Origin: Macrothele yani
Taxonomy: Eukaryota; Arthropoda; Arachnida; Araneae; Macrothelidae
Direction: 5' to 3'
DNA length: 64,000 nt
Assembly: GCA_039090855.1 (NCBI GenBank)
Contig: CM077025.1
Span: 95,398,489 to 95,462,488 of the forward strand
The notes beneath the pieces were generated by a model. The model ran no database searches. It was not told where the DNA came from and saw only the letters and a program-made list of their open reading frames with translations. Below are positions 11,180-23,003 of the stretch, one piece after another. A program made the position numbers and the translations under genes. The stretch's first letter is position 1. Every line of letters starts with the position of its first letter.

Positions 11180-11700
11180 TTCAACTTCTCTTCACCATAA
11201 TTTCCAATTGTGAGAAACTAGCAGTGATCACGAATACTTTACTGAAACTTTCTTTGGATTCTTGGAACCAAGTTTGTAAGTCTTTTTCTGCTCTAGTATG
11301 ATAGTAAATTGGCCTTTTTTTGTTGTTACAGCCATTTAGGTGGCTCCATGCTTCATTAATAGTTACAATAAATTTCCATCTGTCCCTGGCTAAGTGATTT
11401 TCATAAAGAAGTCTACACTGTGTTCTACGCTTTACCACATGACTAGGTAAAAGGCGGTGAACATTATGTTTTTTGAATGTTTTTTTTTTGTTTTGTTTTT
11501 TTTGAGATTCAAATATTTTTTTATTACCTTGTTTACAGTTGACACAGAAATGTTTAACGACTTAGCGATTACTCTTTGGGTCGGTAGATGTTGTTTTAAG
11601 ATCAGAGACCTTACTTTTGAAATAATCGTAAAAATGCGTACCTTTTTGGTATATTCGTTTGGTGTTCTTTTTCATGTTAAAAGCAATGCCTGACAATTTC
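11180..11700 (-). pseudogene. mariner-like transposase remnant
   Basis: Two minus-strand pieces belong together. Near 11600-11490 the peptide RVIAKSLNISVSTVNKVIKK resembles the second helix-turn-helix of mariner-type transposases. From 11438 to 11181 the peptide VKRRTQCRLLYENHL, then RWKFIVTINEAWSHL, resembles the region around the first catalytic Asp, here changed to Asn (TINEAW where DEAW is usual). KRPIYYHTRAE and ESFSKVFVITASFS follow. Frameshifts separate the pieces, and the rest of the catalytic domain is missing. The assignment to a Tc1/mariner lineage is by motif only. Confidence 0.7.
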
Positions 11701-11762
11701 CCTTCTTTATAATATATATAAACACCCAGATCAGTCTGTCTCTCTAGAATGTTTGACATCAC

Positions 11763-12540
11763 AGCAACGTCTGCGTTGTTGCGCCATCACTTACTGAACA
11801 ATTCGTGTATGCTCTCACGACGTCAAAATGATTTCCTGCGATATAATAGCAGGCGATCACTTTTAGATGTCCAGGTGATCGCGAACTAATTTAAAAACAT
11901 TGGATTATCAATTACTCGAATTCTGTTTATCCGATCTACAAAATTCGTATTAAAATCGTAGCATCACAGTAAGTTGCGTTTGTATATTAATTTAATTTAG
12001 CACAATTCGAATATTAATGTGTACGCTTTAATTTTTTTTTTACTTTTTCAATTTAACTAACTTCCCCAGTTTAGTGCTGATTATAATATACATTTTGCAA
12101 AATATCAATCTATCTAAACGCTCCAACCTACAATAAAAACTGAAATCTTGAGATGTCAAAGTCAGCAAGGTTGTATCTAAAAGCAGATGTCGCCCCAATA
12201 GCACATTGTCGAGAATTTAGATAGTTTCGATTTGTAATACCAGATGTCGCATTATTTTGTAGAAAAAGCTTTGTTATGAAGTTTCAAACTCACCGTCGAA
12301 TAGGACAGTCTGAAACAAGCCGCTTAGGAAATAACAAGTGTGCCGCAGAAAAAGTTATTTAACGCGAAAGATTAAAGAAAATGTTATTAAGGAAAGTTTA
12401 GACGAAAACAACTTTCCGAGTTAAGTGCTGATTATATTACACATTTGGCAAAAGATCGATCTGTCCAAAAGCTCTAATTTACAGTTGTTAAAGAACAAAT
12501 ATTTTACACGGAATGTTATTTATCGGGACGTCTTTTCACC
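11763..12540. repeat. Uncharacterised AT-rich stretch with an 85-bp direct repeat
   Basis: No gene is seen. TTTAGTGCTGATTATAATAT and its flanks at about 12055-12140 recur, diverged, at about 12408-12495 (TTAAGTGCTGATTATATTAC, followed by CATTTGGCAAAAGATCGATC). The spacing is about 353 bp, suggesting a larger degraded duplication. Confidence 0.5.
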
Positions 12541-13339
12541 AGGTTAGGAAAATCATGCAATGCATTGAATATGATACGCTTTCCAACATACCGGAAATCT
12601 TTACTCAAATGATGAGAATAATGGCTGTAGAATAAATCTCGCTCCTATGTCCTGACCTTTGATCCCATTTCTCACATTTTCAATAGGGGCGGTCCGCAGG
12701 TGGTCCCCTACCACATATTAAAATTTCATCGAAATCGATCCATTTTTACGGAAGTTATGAAGCATAAGGACAATGGAATAGATCCCACTCCTATGTCCTG
12801 ACCTTTGACCCCATTTCGCCCATTTTCAATAGGGTTCGTCCCCAGGTAGTCACCTACAGCATTTTAAAATTTCATCGAAATGGTACTATTTTTGCGCAGG
12901 TTATGACGTATAAGGGCAATGGAATGGGTCCCGCTCCTATGTCCTGAATTTTGACCCCATTTCGCCCATTTTCAACAGGGTTCGTCCCCAGTGATCCCCT
13001 ACCACATACTAAAATTTCATCGAAATGGAACTATTTTTCGCAAGTTATGACTCCTAAGGTCAATGGAATAGATCCCGCTCCTATGTCCTAACCTTTGACC
13101 CCATTCCGCCCATTTTCAACAAGGTTCGTCCCCGCGTGGTCCCTTACCGCATATTAAAAGCTCATCGAAATCGAACGGATTTTACGCAAGTTATGACGCA
13201 TAAGAGCAATGGAATGGATCCCGCTCCTATCTTCTGACCTTTGACCCCATTTCACCCATTTTCAATAGGATTCGTCCCCAGGTGGTCCCCTACAAAGCTG
13301 GAATATATACGCTTCTTCATACTACGGTTGGAAAGCGTA
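12541..13339 (-). mobile_element. Repeat element B, copy 1
   Basis: On the minus strand the element starts ACGCTTTCCAACCGTAGTAT near 13339, continues with three to four monomers of about 140 bp (ATTTCGATGAAATTTTAAAA, GACCCCATTTCGCCC and similar), and ends with GGTATGTTGGAAAGCGTATC and ATTCAATGCATTGCATGATT near 12541. The ends contain inverted GCTTTCCAAC. The tandem monomers make up nearly the whole element and encode nothing. Three more copies are in the window. Confidence 0.85.
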
Positions 13340-14239
13340 AGAAAATGGAAATAAATAGCATATAATTTTCAGTTCTAACATGAATGAGTTCTTACTATGC
13401 AAGTTTTTACTATGTTTCTTTACATAAATCCGGCGTCTATTTGATTTCTTTTCAGTCTGCTTCAATTAAAAATTTCACTCCGTCACAGGACGGGCAACAT
13501 CCTCTATATATTAATATTTATTTAAAGCTTAGCGAGTTATTAATAATATTGCTTATTTTACATTTAGAAATGCTAATTCCATGATTTTTGCAGCGTTTTT
13601 CATTACAGAATACGAGTATTTGCCTTCGTATGGAGCAAAAACTTTACTTTCTATCCATAGCTTGTTTACCTGCCCTATTTCCTTAGCAAACACTACTTAA
13701 CCGCAGACGTTGTTTCTTTCGTGTTCATCTAACGCGCTGTTGCCGGCTTCAGTTCTTTGATTTTTTTTTTCAATTTCTTATTAAAAATGTTCTAAAAATG
13801 TCCGAACATACACTGTGCGGCATTTCTCTGCGACCTGTATCTCTAAATTTTACGACACTTTGTGTACTCTGAAAATCTCTAAAATAACAATAAAAAAATA
13901 CACTTGATAATAATAGTAACAAGAGAATTTCTAAAACAGCAATAAAACATACGCATAAAAACAGTAGAATAAATTCAAGTAGCACACGAAAGGCAGGGAG
14001 TGGGTATTTTTAGACAGTGATCTCATGTTTTCTTAACCTTCACGTGCCAGACAAGGATTATGTGTGTTGGCGGTTATGGTCTGATTCACACTTCAGCTGA
14101 CCAAAGTCTATTTATATGCTATAAGAAAACACTCATAGTTGTTTGCTAGTCTCATATTAATACTAGCACTGAAGTCATCAACCTTAGCAACTATGAACGC
14201 AATTCCCGAGAATTCCGAGCCACCATAAGAAAAAGTTCG
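13340..14239. other. No gene recognised
   Basis: Only short frames are present, some of them membrane-like because the DNA is T-rich. No family is recognised. Confidence 0.4.
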
Positions 14240-14686
14240 TTAAGGTGAACGTCAAGTAATTTTGCTTCCTATACTTCCAATGGAAAAACTTCTGTACACA
14301 ATTTCTTCCCAATTAATGCGTTCCCAAGGATGAAAATTTGAACATCGATTAAAATAGCTTCATTTTATAACTTGGAATACTTAATATTTTCTAAAACATA
14401 ACGATAATTATGCAATCCAACATTTGTTTGTCTACTGACGTCATCCAAGTACAGGTCGCGCCATCTTTTTTTCTGGTTTCAACACCACCGAAGGAAAAGT
14501 TATTGATTTTTAATATAATTATGGTTATGGTTTAGAAAATATTAAGTATTCCAAGTTATAATATGAAGTTATTTTAATCGATGTTCAAATTTTCATCCTT
14601 GGGAACACACTAATTGGGAAGGAAATGTGTAAAAATGCTTTTCCATTGGAAGTATAGGAAGCAAAATTACTTGACGTCCACCTTAA
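14240..14686. mobile_element. Fold-back (long inverted repeat) element with TTAA ends
   Basis: The left arm, 14240-14411, begins TTAAGGTGAACGTCAAGTAA. The right arm, 14516-14686, ends with the complement, GACGTCCACCTTAA. The arms are about 170 bp long, match at about nine bases in ten by eye, and flank a loop of about 104 bp. TTAA at both edges fits the target preference of piggyBac-type transposons, so this may be a piggyBac-related MITE; that is inference. No protein is encoded. Confidence 0.8.
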
Positions 14687-16052
14687 AATTTGCAATAATA
14701 TGTTTTTGTTTTGATTGAAAGTTAAACGATATCCAAGTTTCGTCTTTTTAAACGAATTGTAAATAAACATTTCAGATAAAAAGTGTTGCAACACCTGGAC
14801 TGCTGAAAGCAGTGACACTGCAATGCCATAAACATTGAAAGCAAAGAAAAGAAAAATGAACCTAAACTACTCTTAGAAACAAACCTTTAAAAGTGTGCAC
14901 ATTAGCGAACCGCGCTCGTGCCAGATTGGTCAGTAGTCGGATACCACAAATTCATTTGCAGTACTGCAATCAATGAAGCGTGCTATCCACCAAGTAGTGG
15001 TGGCTGTTCATGTTTAAATCCTCTTGTCGTCCGATTAGGGCGCCAGGGTTCGAGTGCCAGAGAATGCATGGGTAGATTGTCGTCAAATACCGTTAACCAT
15101 CAAAACAATAACAACAAAAAGTGTCTTGCTGCTCAGTGACGACTTTCCAGAGCTTCTCGCACCTGCGGTGCTGGTTTCTGTAGAGGTCGGTAACTTGTTT
15201 GAGTCAGCTCCAAGCATGCTGGATGGGAATGAGGTCGAGTGAGTGGAACTTTGCATTTACCTGCTTTGCAAGATGACATTGTAGTCCAACACAATGAACT
15301 CATCTTCACTATCGAAACTCCACGGTAACTATCAAAATATTATTGCATAGTGGTTACAATACGTGGACGAGAATGAACTGAGAGTGGCATCCATACACGA
15401 ACAACCCCGGAAAATCTCCGAATCACCACCCTACTAAACCCTCCCGATGGGGTAAAGTATGTCATGGCTCTTTCCAAACAATATGTCAACGGTTGCCAGG
15501 CGTTCTCACTCTTTACAGGTGCTTTCTCTACGAAGATCACGCTTGACGTACACGCCCAAGTGGGAAAGACCAAGCTCAACTACTCCTACGAGTTTTGCCT
15601 GTTTTGTTTCACTCGCGCACATGTTATTGGCTCTCAACTCAAATCATTTACATAACCCAACCGTCGATACATACCCACCAATCTGCATGGCGCTCCGACA
15701 AAAACATCCTGGTGTGGCATTTCTTGTGCCTAGCCGTGTATAAGATTGCACTTTGGACATTGTAAAGGGGCAACCCTAGCCACAATTCAACTAGCAATGA
15801 CATGTGTCTACAGCAGTTTTATTGTTACGATGCGTTGTCTCTTTCTTATTAAATGTGATATGCTAACTTAAACGATGATACGCGAATTTCCCTATCATGT
15901 ACAATTTTCCTGGAAATAAAATTTTGAAATCACAGGGTTAAGCGAAAAGAAAAATAATGAAGATTTTAGAAGTTACTGATTCTGGCCAATCGGTTACAAA
16001 AGACCATAAGATTAGAATTGCCGGCCTGGTTTCGTCTACTCAATCCGCCCCT
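14687..16052. other. No gene recognised
   Basis: The stretch has several overlapping frames of 60-95 codons on both strands, none with a recognisable domain. I see no repeat or RNA gene. Confidence 0.4.
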
Positions 16053-16063
16053 ATAGGCAGACA

Positions 16064-16290
16064 GCCGGCCCGGTGGCGCAGTGGTCTAAGCGATGGCCTC
16101 TGATCATTCGTCCGAAAGGGTTCCTGGTTCGAATCCCGGTGAGGCATGGATGCTGTGTTTGTCTTACGGCACTGGCCCTCTCCCTTCCCTGGAACCAGTG
16201 ACCCTAAATTAGGGACGGGCGACTGCTTATATGTAGCTCATTGAGTTGCTCACGGTGGTCGTTAAACCTCCAATCAAAAAAAAAAAAAAA
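16064..16290 (+). mobile_element. tRNA-derived SINE, intact copy with target duplication
   Basis: The copy begins GCCGGCCCGGTGGCGCAGTG, a tRNA-like head with an A-box-like TGGCGCAGTGG and a perfect B box GGTTCGAATCC. It continues through a family body (CCCTAAATTAGGGACGGGCG, then TGAGTTGCTCACGGTGGTCG) and ends in poly(A). ATAGGCAGACA stands at 16053-16063 and again at 16291-16301, a clean 11-bp target duplication. The head resembles a class II tRNA (Leu/Ser type). The SINE depends on a LINE enzyme in trans. Confidence 0.93.
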
Positions 16291-16669
16291 ATAGGCAGAC
16301 AACACTCAATTGGGAACACAGGTTAACGGTGTCTGGTAAACGATGCCACAGGACACCATCCAGGGACATTTTCCACTTGTTGGCGCCATGTTGCCGAGTG
16401 TACAGTCCAGCATGGTGGTCATACGATCTACTGACTCATGCCATATTGGCATTGCCTGCTCGCCCATCGTAGCCATGTTATCCCTCGTAGATTAAATCCC
16501 TTCTTTCCTACCTACTTGTCTATATATGTTGTAATTTTGTCGCATTTCTTCTTTACCTTCTTGTTGTGGCATTTTATATCGTGAACAGTATATTTGCGGG
16601 ACCATGCCATTAAACAGCAACAGATATTGTAATGTTCCTTGGTTTCAAATACTATGGTTTCCATTAATT

Positions 16670-17867
16670 AAATTTTGAATTTATAGGAAAAACATTTCGC
16701 ATCGGAAACACTATCCAACAAAGAAGGGATTTTTCAAATCGGACTCCTGGAAGTAGAGATATTGACAAAAATAAGATATACATTTATGCCCCCTGGCGTA
16801 GAAACCATGCATTATTACAAGAAAAAAGTGTCACTAAAAGGTTTGTGGACATGAGGAGTATCGGTCTACAAACGACATTTTTTTCAGTTGAGATTTTAGA
16901 AGTTCATATTTTGCTGCAAATACATCAGAAGCGAAAATTAAGATTTACGCCCCCTGGTGGCCAAACCATTTTTTTACAAAAATTAGGAGCTGTATCCGGT
17001 GCAGAAAGAATTTTTCAAATCGGAGATTTAGAAGCAGAGAAATAGGGGGAAACGAAATTTACCTCTACGCCCCCTAGCGGATAGTCTAGTAACTACTTAA
17101 ATATTTTGAAATTATGTGGAAAAGATGTGACACTGAAAACACTATCCAACAAAGAAGAATTTTTTCAAATCGGAATCTTAGAAGTAGAGATATTGACAAA
17201 AATAAGATATACATCTACGCCCTTGGCGGAGAAACTGGAATATTTTAAGAAGAAAATATTCCGAAAAGGTTTATCGATGTGAGTGGCATCAGTCCACGAA
17301 AGATTATTTTTCAATCGATATTTTAGATGCTCAGATTTTATGGCAAATACATCAGAAGCAAAAATTAACACTTACGACCCCTGGTGGCCAAAGTATTATT
17401 TACCAAAAATTTGAAATTATATGCAAAAGATTTTCCATCAGGAGGTGTATCCGCTGAAGAAAAAATTTCAAATCGGAGTTTTAGAAGAAGAGTTATCGTT
17501 GATAATGTAATTTACTTTTACGGCTCCTAGCGGAAAATTTATGCGTAATTTGGCAAAGTAACTACATCTAAAATAATCTTCGACATAAATGGAATCGAAA
17601 GATAAAATACTTTTTTCAATCGGATGTTTAGAAGCAAATGTGTGGAATAAAACGCGTTTTTGGATTCGACATATCTGCATTTACGCCCTCTAGTGGCGAA
17701 ATTGTACATCGTATAAAAAACGAAATAAAGGATCATCATTTGCATATTTCGAGCTTCCCAATACAAAAAGAATTTTTCAAATCGGACTAATGGTTGCAGA
17801 GATATCGTGCGTAAAGGCGGACAAACCCGTAACATAAGCACTATCTTTTTTTACAAAAGACGTGCTA
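16670..17867 (-). mobile_element. Repeat element A, copy 2 (minus)
   Basis: Minus-strand monomers of about 150 bp carry boxes that read CGCCCCCTGGTGGCC or CGCCCCCTAGCGG on the plus strand. The element end ACAAAAGACGTGCTA lies at 17853-17867, preceded by the subterminal hairpin and GGCGGACAAACCCG. The left end is truncated near 16670. It is non-coding. Confidence 0.75.
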
Positions 17868-18595
17868 ACACAGAAGGAATTTTCAAATCGGACTCCTAGA
17901 AGTAGAGATATTGACAAAAATAAGATATACGTCTACGCCCCCTGGCGAAGAAACAGTGAAATATTTTAAGAAAATAATATTTCGAAAATGATTTTCGATA
18001 TGAGTAGCATCAGTCCACGAAATAATATTTCATTCGATATTTTAGAAGCTCCGATTTTATGGCAAATATATCAGAAGCAAAAATTAACTCTTACGCCCCC
18101 TGGTGATTAAAGTATTCTTTACCAAATATTTGAAGTTATATGCAAACGGTTTTCCATCAGGAGGTGTATCCGCTGAAGAAAACAAAATTGAAATCGGAGT
18201 TTTAGAAGAAGAGTTACCGCGGAAAACGTAAATAAGTTTTACGCCCCCTAGCGGAAAATCTATGCGTAATTTGAAAAGGTAACTGTATCTAAAATGTTCT
18301 TTGACATAAGTGAAATCGAAAGATAAAAGAAATTTTTTAATCAAATGTTTAGAAGCAAATATGTGGAATAAAACCTGTTTTTGAATTCGACATTATCTGC
18401 ATTTACGCCCCTTAGCGGCGAAATTTTACATCGTAAAAAAAACGAAATAAAGGATCATCATTCGCATATTTCATGCTTCCGAATGAAAAAATATTTTTTT
18501 AATCGGATTAATAGTTGCAGAGATATCGTGGATACAGGCGAACGGACGGACAAACCGGTAGCATAAGCACGATCTTTCTTTAAAAAAGACGTGCT
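17868..18595 (-). mobile_element. Repeat element A, copy 3 (minus, partial)
   Basis: The copy begins in the middle of a monomer directly after the end of copy 2 (ACACAGAAGGAATTTTCAAA) and ends with AAAAAAGACGTGCT at 18595, preceded by GGACGGACAAACCGG. It is a duplication of the same end region as copy 2, probably by unequal exchange or nested insertion. Confidence 0.7.
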
Positions 18596-18769
18596 ACAAA
18601 GACCGTGACCGTGTAGAAGAGCAGAATAAACACGGAATATACGGTGTTCCCCTAAAAGCAGTACCCGGAACATGCAAATGCATGTTAAATTGGATCAACG
18701 AGTCGGACATTAAAAACAAGGTTAACCGAACATAAATATAATGTTAACAAGAAAGATGACACCGAATTT

Positions 18770-19830
18770 TCGGGTGTAATAAGCACATCTTTTGAATCCG
18801 TTCTGACGCCAATTAAATTTATCAAAGCTATTCAAATTCAATGGAACTTGTATGGAAAACAATAGTATCTGCCGGAAGAAAGAAGTTTTTCAATTGGGTT
18901 TTTGATCCCTCAGATATTACTGTAAACGGAATCGTGAGCTTATGCCCTCTGGTTGTAGACTTGTGCTTTAAGAAAAACATTAATTTAGATGAGAAACATT
19001 TCGTACCGGAAACGCTCTTTAACACAGAAAGAATTTTTCAAATCGGACTCTTAGGAACAGAGATATCGACAAAAATAAGATGTGCCTTAACGTCCCCTAG
19101 TGGGAAAACCATGCATTATTTTAGGAAGAAAGTATTTGCAACAGGTTTATCCATATGAGCCGTATCGGTCCAAGAAAAAATATTAGTCGAGTTTTCAGGA
19201 TCCCTGATTTTTGCTACAAATACATCAGAAGCAGAAATTAACACTTATACCCCCTGGTGGCCAAACCATTCTTTAAAACCAAACATTAGAAATTATGAGA
19301 AAAATATTTTCCACCAGGTCTTGCATGCGATACAGAAATAATTTTTCAAATCGGAGTTTTAGGAGCTGAAATAACGCAGAAAACGCAATTTACCTTTGTG
19401 CCCCCTAGCGGAAAGTCTATAATTTACTTAAAAATTTAGAATTTATAAGGAAAACATTTCGCATCGGAAACACTATCCAACAAAGAAGGAATTTTTCAAA
19501 TCGGACTCTTATAAGTAGAGATATTGACAAAAATAAAATATACGTCAACGCCCTCTGGCGTAGAAACCATGCGTTATTTCAAGAAGAAAATGTTCCTAAA
19601 AGGTTTGTCGACATGCGTAGTATCGGTCAACAAACGACTTGCTTTCAGTCTAGATTTTAAAAGCTCATATTTTCCTGAAAATACATCAGAAGCGGAAATT
19701 AAGTCTTACGCCACCTGGTGGCCAAACCATTTTTTACAAAAATTGGAAATGCTCTCAAGCAAAAGGAACGCCAAAGATATAAACAATATGTGCGAAAGGA
19801 CCAGCACAACAGAAATTTGGTAATGAAACT
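18770..19830 (-). mobile_element. Repeat element A, copy 4 (minus, truncated)
   Basis: The opposite terminus is at the left: CGGGTGTAATAAGCACATCT followed by TTTGAATCCG, preceded by ACACCGAATTT, which makes a small hairpin. Monomers with the GCCCCCTGGTGGCC-type box continue to about 19740. The other end is missing. Confidence 0.7.
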
Positions 19831-21831
19831 TGTCTACAGTAATAGTCTTCCTTGCATTAATTTACGCACTGGTAGCAGTCCTTGGGTTCAAGCGATCATG
19901 ATACTACTCAGAAAACATACGGAGGATTAGCTCTGTGTGTATGTGTGTGTGTGTGTGTGCAGGCGCGCGTGCGTTTGGGGGTGCGTGTGCGTGCTCCCGT
20001 TCAGTTGACAAATCGTTTCCAAAATTCTTTCCAAGGTATCAGGAATATTTAATCGCAAAGTCAAAGATCTTACGGTTTCTTAAATGGAAGACCAAAAAAA
20101 TCTTAAATGATCTGGAATTGCAACTTTTGAAGAACTATATGACGATCCATCAAGAAGTGCAATATTCCCATATAATATCCTCAAAGTATTTGGCCTGTAC
20201 GTTATTGATTTATGGTCGTTTCTTACTCGAAATGACAATAAATAAATTAATTTTTAATGCTGAAGAATTACTGAAAATCATATTTCTCCATTGTAATCCC
20301 GTAATTAATCTTGTGGTACTAGTTTAATTTCGTCGTATTTCTTACGTAAGGAAGTAAAAACGGTAATGAATTTTCTCAAATGTTTGCGAAATACAATTCG
20401 ATAAATAAATAAAAATGTTTAATTGAAGAAAAACGAAAACTAAGAATGTTGATAATAATAAATACAAATGCTTAATTGAAGAAAACGAAAACTAAACGTT
20501 CTCTCAGCTCTAAAGGCTGTGAGGAATACATTTCCAAAGCTTACTAAGATTTTGTGTAAGATTGTGCGCAGAAATGTCAATAAAACTAAGTGCGTTTAAT
20601 TTTTGTGCTCCTTTAGTATAAATATAAAAATAAAAGTGAATATTTATTTTACTGCTTCGCTAAACTCCCCAGTAATTTTTTTTTATTTCTGTTAAGCCTG
20701 ATTTCTTTTTTTTTTTTTTTTTCTCTTTGTCTATCAAGCCAGATAAACAGACATTGGAAAGAAAAAATAATACGTACAGTGTTCTACAGGCATGTCATTA
20801 ATTGGGAAATCGTAAATCATTTTGTTCCTTTCAATCTAGAGTTAGTATCTATTGTCTTGGGAGTATTCGTCTGGTCGTATTCTTCTTTCATTTGGCAATC
20901 TTTCGGTTACGGTTTGCGTCAGCCCTAAGAGTAGCCGACGGTAATCTTTAATCTTCTCTGGGGAGCCATCCTCCTGCTGCGTGCGTGGGTCTGATTAGTG
21001 ACAAAGTGCGTTACGGTAATTCTGTCTTGAAATGGGTGGAAACAATGAGCAGGAATCTGTTGCCCCACAAATAAACAGAAACCGGAAGAACAAAAAATTT
21101 CATTAGTAGAAGGACACCTGTCACAAAGTGTACATTCTTTCATTAGCACAAGAAAAGTTCATAGGCGTCGCAACGACCATTTCGCAGTTAGCGAATCCTT
21201 GCTGTAAATACCAAAACAAGAGAAATTTATACGTTGCTCTTTTGCCTTATATTACTTTGATTTAGAAATTTATTTTATTTTCTGATTTTTGTTTTTTCAT
21301 TTTAATTTTAAACTTTTTTTATAATAAATTGATTCTTGAATCCCAAAGAGCACAGAAAGTAAAGTATTTGAATATATAAATTGTTTCTGATTTTTGAAGT
21401 TCAGTAGAAAATCATACGAGAATAAAAAACTCGACGGATTTTTTTTGGTGAAATTGGCATTTTTTTTGGAAAAAACAGAAACAGAAAAACCCTCTCATAT
21501 CTGGTATACAAAAGTATTTTTAATTTTAGTATACTCCCTGATTCTACCTTCTCGCCCTGTAGACATGTGAAATGTTTTAAAATTATGATTTCAAAACATT
21601 TATAACATGGCATAAATTCCTTTATTTAGTGGCGTATTACAGTATGCACAAGTCGCCAAACAATCGCTAGTTGTGAATTTGCACAGTTTGTTATAATCTT
21701 AACTGATATTTTTAAAAGTACGAGTATTTTAAGCGGGTAAGCACATATTGAGGACTTTTCAGTGACATAAAACTTACCCATTTTCTCATTCAGGAAACTT
21801 ATCAGGCGTAAAACTTTAGGATTTCTTTTTT
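19831..21831. other. No gene; TG microsatellite and short repeats
   Basis: A TG-rich microsatellite lies at 19934-19961 and creates an artificial frame beginning MCMCVCVC. Two imperfect copies of a segment containing TTAATTGAAGAAAAACGAAA lie near 20410-20500. The remainder is AT-rich with no recognisable gene. Confidence 0.5.
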
Positions 21832-23003
21832 ACGCTTTCCAACCGTAGGTTGAAGAAGCGTATATGCTCCAGCTTTGTCCGTCTGTCTGTCTGTCCGTCC
21901 GCACGATAACTCACGTGAAAATGGTTTGATTTCGAGGAAATTTTAGTATGTGGTAGGGAACCTCCTGGGGACGAACCTTATTGAAAATGGGCGAAATGGG
22001 GTGAAAGGTCACGACATAGGAGCGGGATCCATTCCATTGCCCTCATACGTCATAACTTGCTCAAAAATGGTTCGATTTCGATGAAATTTTAGTATGTTAT
22101 AGGGGACCTACCTGGGAACGCATCCTATTAAAAATGGACGCAATTTGGTCAAAGGTCAGGACATAGAAGCAGGATTCATTCCATCGCCCTTATGCGATAA
22201 CTTACGTAAAATGATTCGATTGCGACAAAACTTTAGCATCTTGTTCTAGAGATGTACTGAACCGGTTCTGTTTAAAGTCATCGAAATTGGGTCAAAGGTC
22301 ACGACATCGGAGCGAGATCCATTCCATTGCCCTCATTATCCTCAGAACTTAACTAAAAATGCTTCGTTTTGCGACAAAATTTTAGTATGTTATTCCGGAG
22401 GCATACCTGGGAACGCAGTTCTATTGAATATCATCGAAATGGGGCCAAAGGTCAGAGCAGAGGATCGAAATTTATTCCACAGCCATTATGCCTCATAACT
22501 TGATTAAAAGTGTTCCTACTGCGACAAAACTTTAGTATGTTGTTCCGGAGTTATACTGAACCAATTCTGCTTAATGCATCATCGAAATGGGGTCAAAGGT
22601 CAGGACACAGGAGCGAGATTAATTCCACAGCCATTATCCTCAGAACTTAACTAAAAATGCTTCTATTGCGACAAAACTTTAGTATGTTATTCCGGAGGCA
22701 TACTGAACCAGTTCTATTGAATATAATCGAAATGGGGCCAAAGGTTAGAGCAGAGGATCGAAATTTATTCCACAGCCATTATCCTCATAACTTGATTAAA
22801 AGTGTTCCTATTGCGACAAAACTTTAGTATGTTGTTCCGGAGTTATACTGAACCAATTCTGCTATGCATCATCGAAATGGGGTCAAAGTCAAGACACGGG
22901 AGCGAGATTTATTCCACAGCCATTATTCTCATAACTTGAGTAATGATTTCTGGTATATTGGAAAGCGTATCATAATCAATGCATTGCATGATTTTACTAA
23001 CTT
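21832..23003 (+). mobile_element. Repeat element B, copy 2
   Basis: This is the clearest plus-strand copy. The start ACGCTTTCCAACCGTAGGTT with GAAGAAGCG forms a subterminal hairpin, followed by TTTGTCCGTCTGTCTGTCTG. About eight monomers of 100-145 bp follow, with GGGGTCAAAGGTCA and ACAAAACTTTAGTATGTT in each. The end is GGTATATTGGAAAGCGTATC and AATGCATTGCATGATT, then ACTAACTTG and a run of T. It has no coding capacity. Confidence 0.88.

Noticed and set aside
16070..16150. Functional class II tRNA gene
   Set aside because: It is the head of a SINE with body, poly(A) and target duplication, present in several copies.
19935..20327. 130-codon plus-strand frame starting MCMCVCVC
   Set aside because: It begins inside a TG microsatellite and has no recognisable domain after it.
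21832..23003. Helitron with a CTRR 3' end
   Set aside because: CTAA follows the terminal palindrome, but the bases after it (CTTG) are conserved between copies, so the element does not end there.
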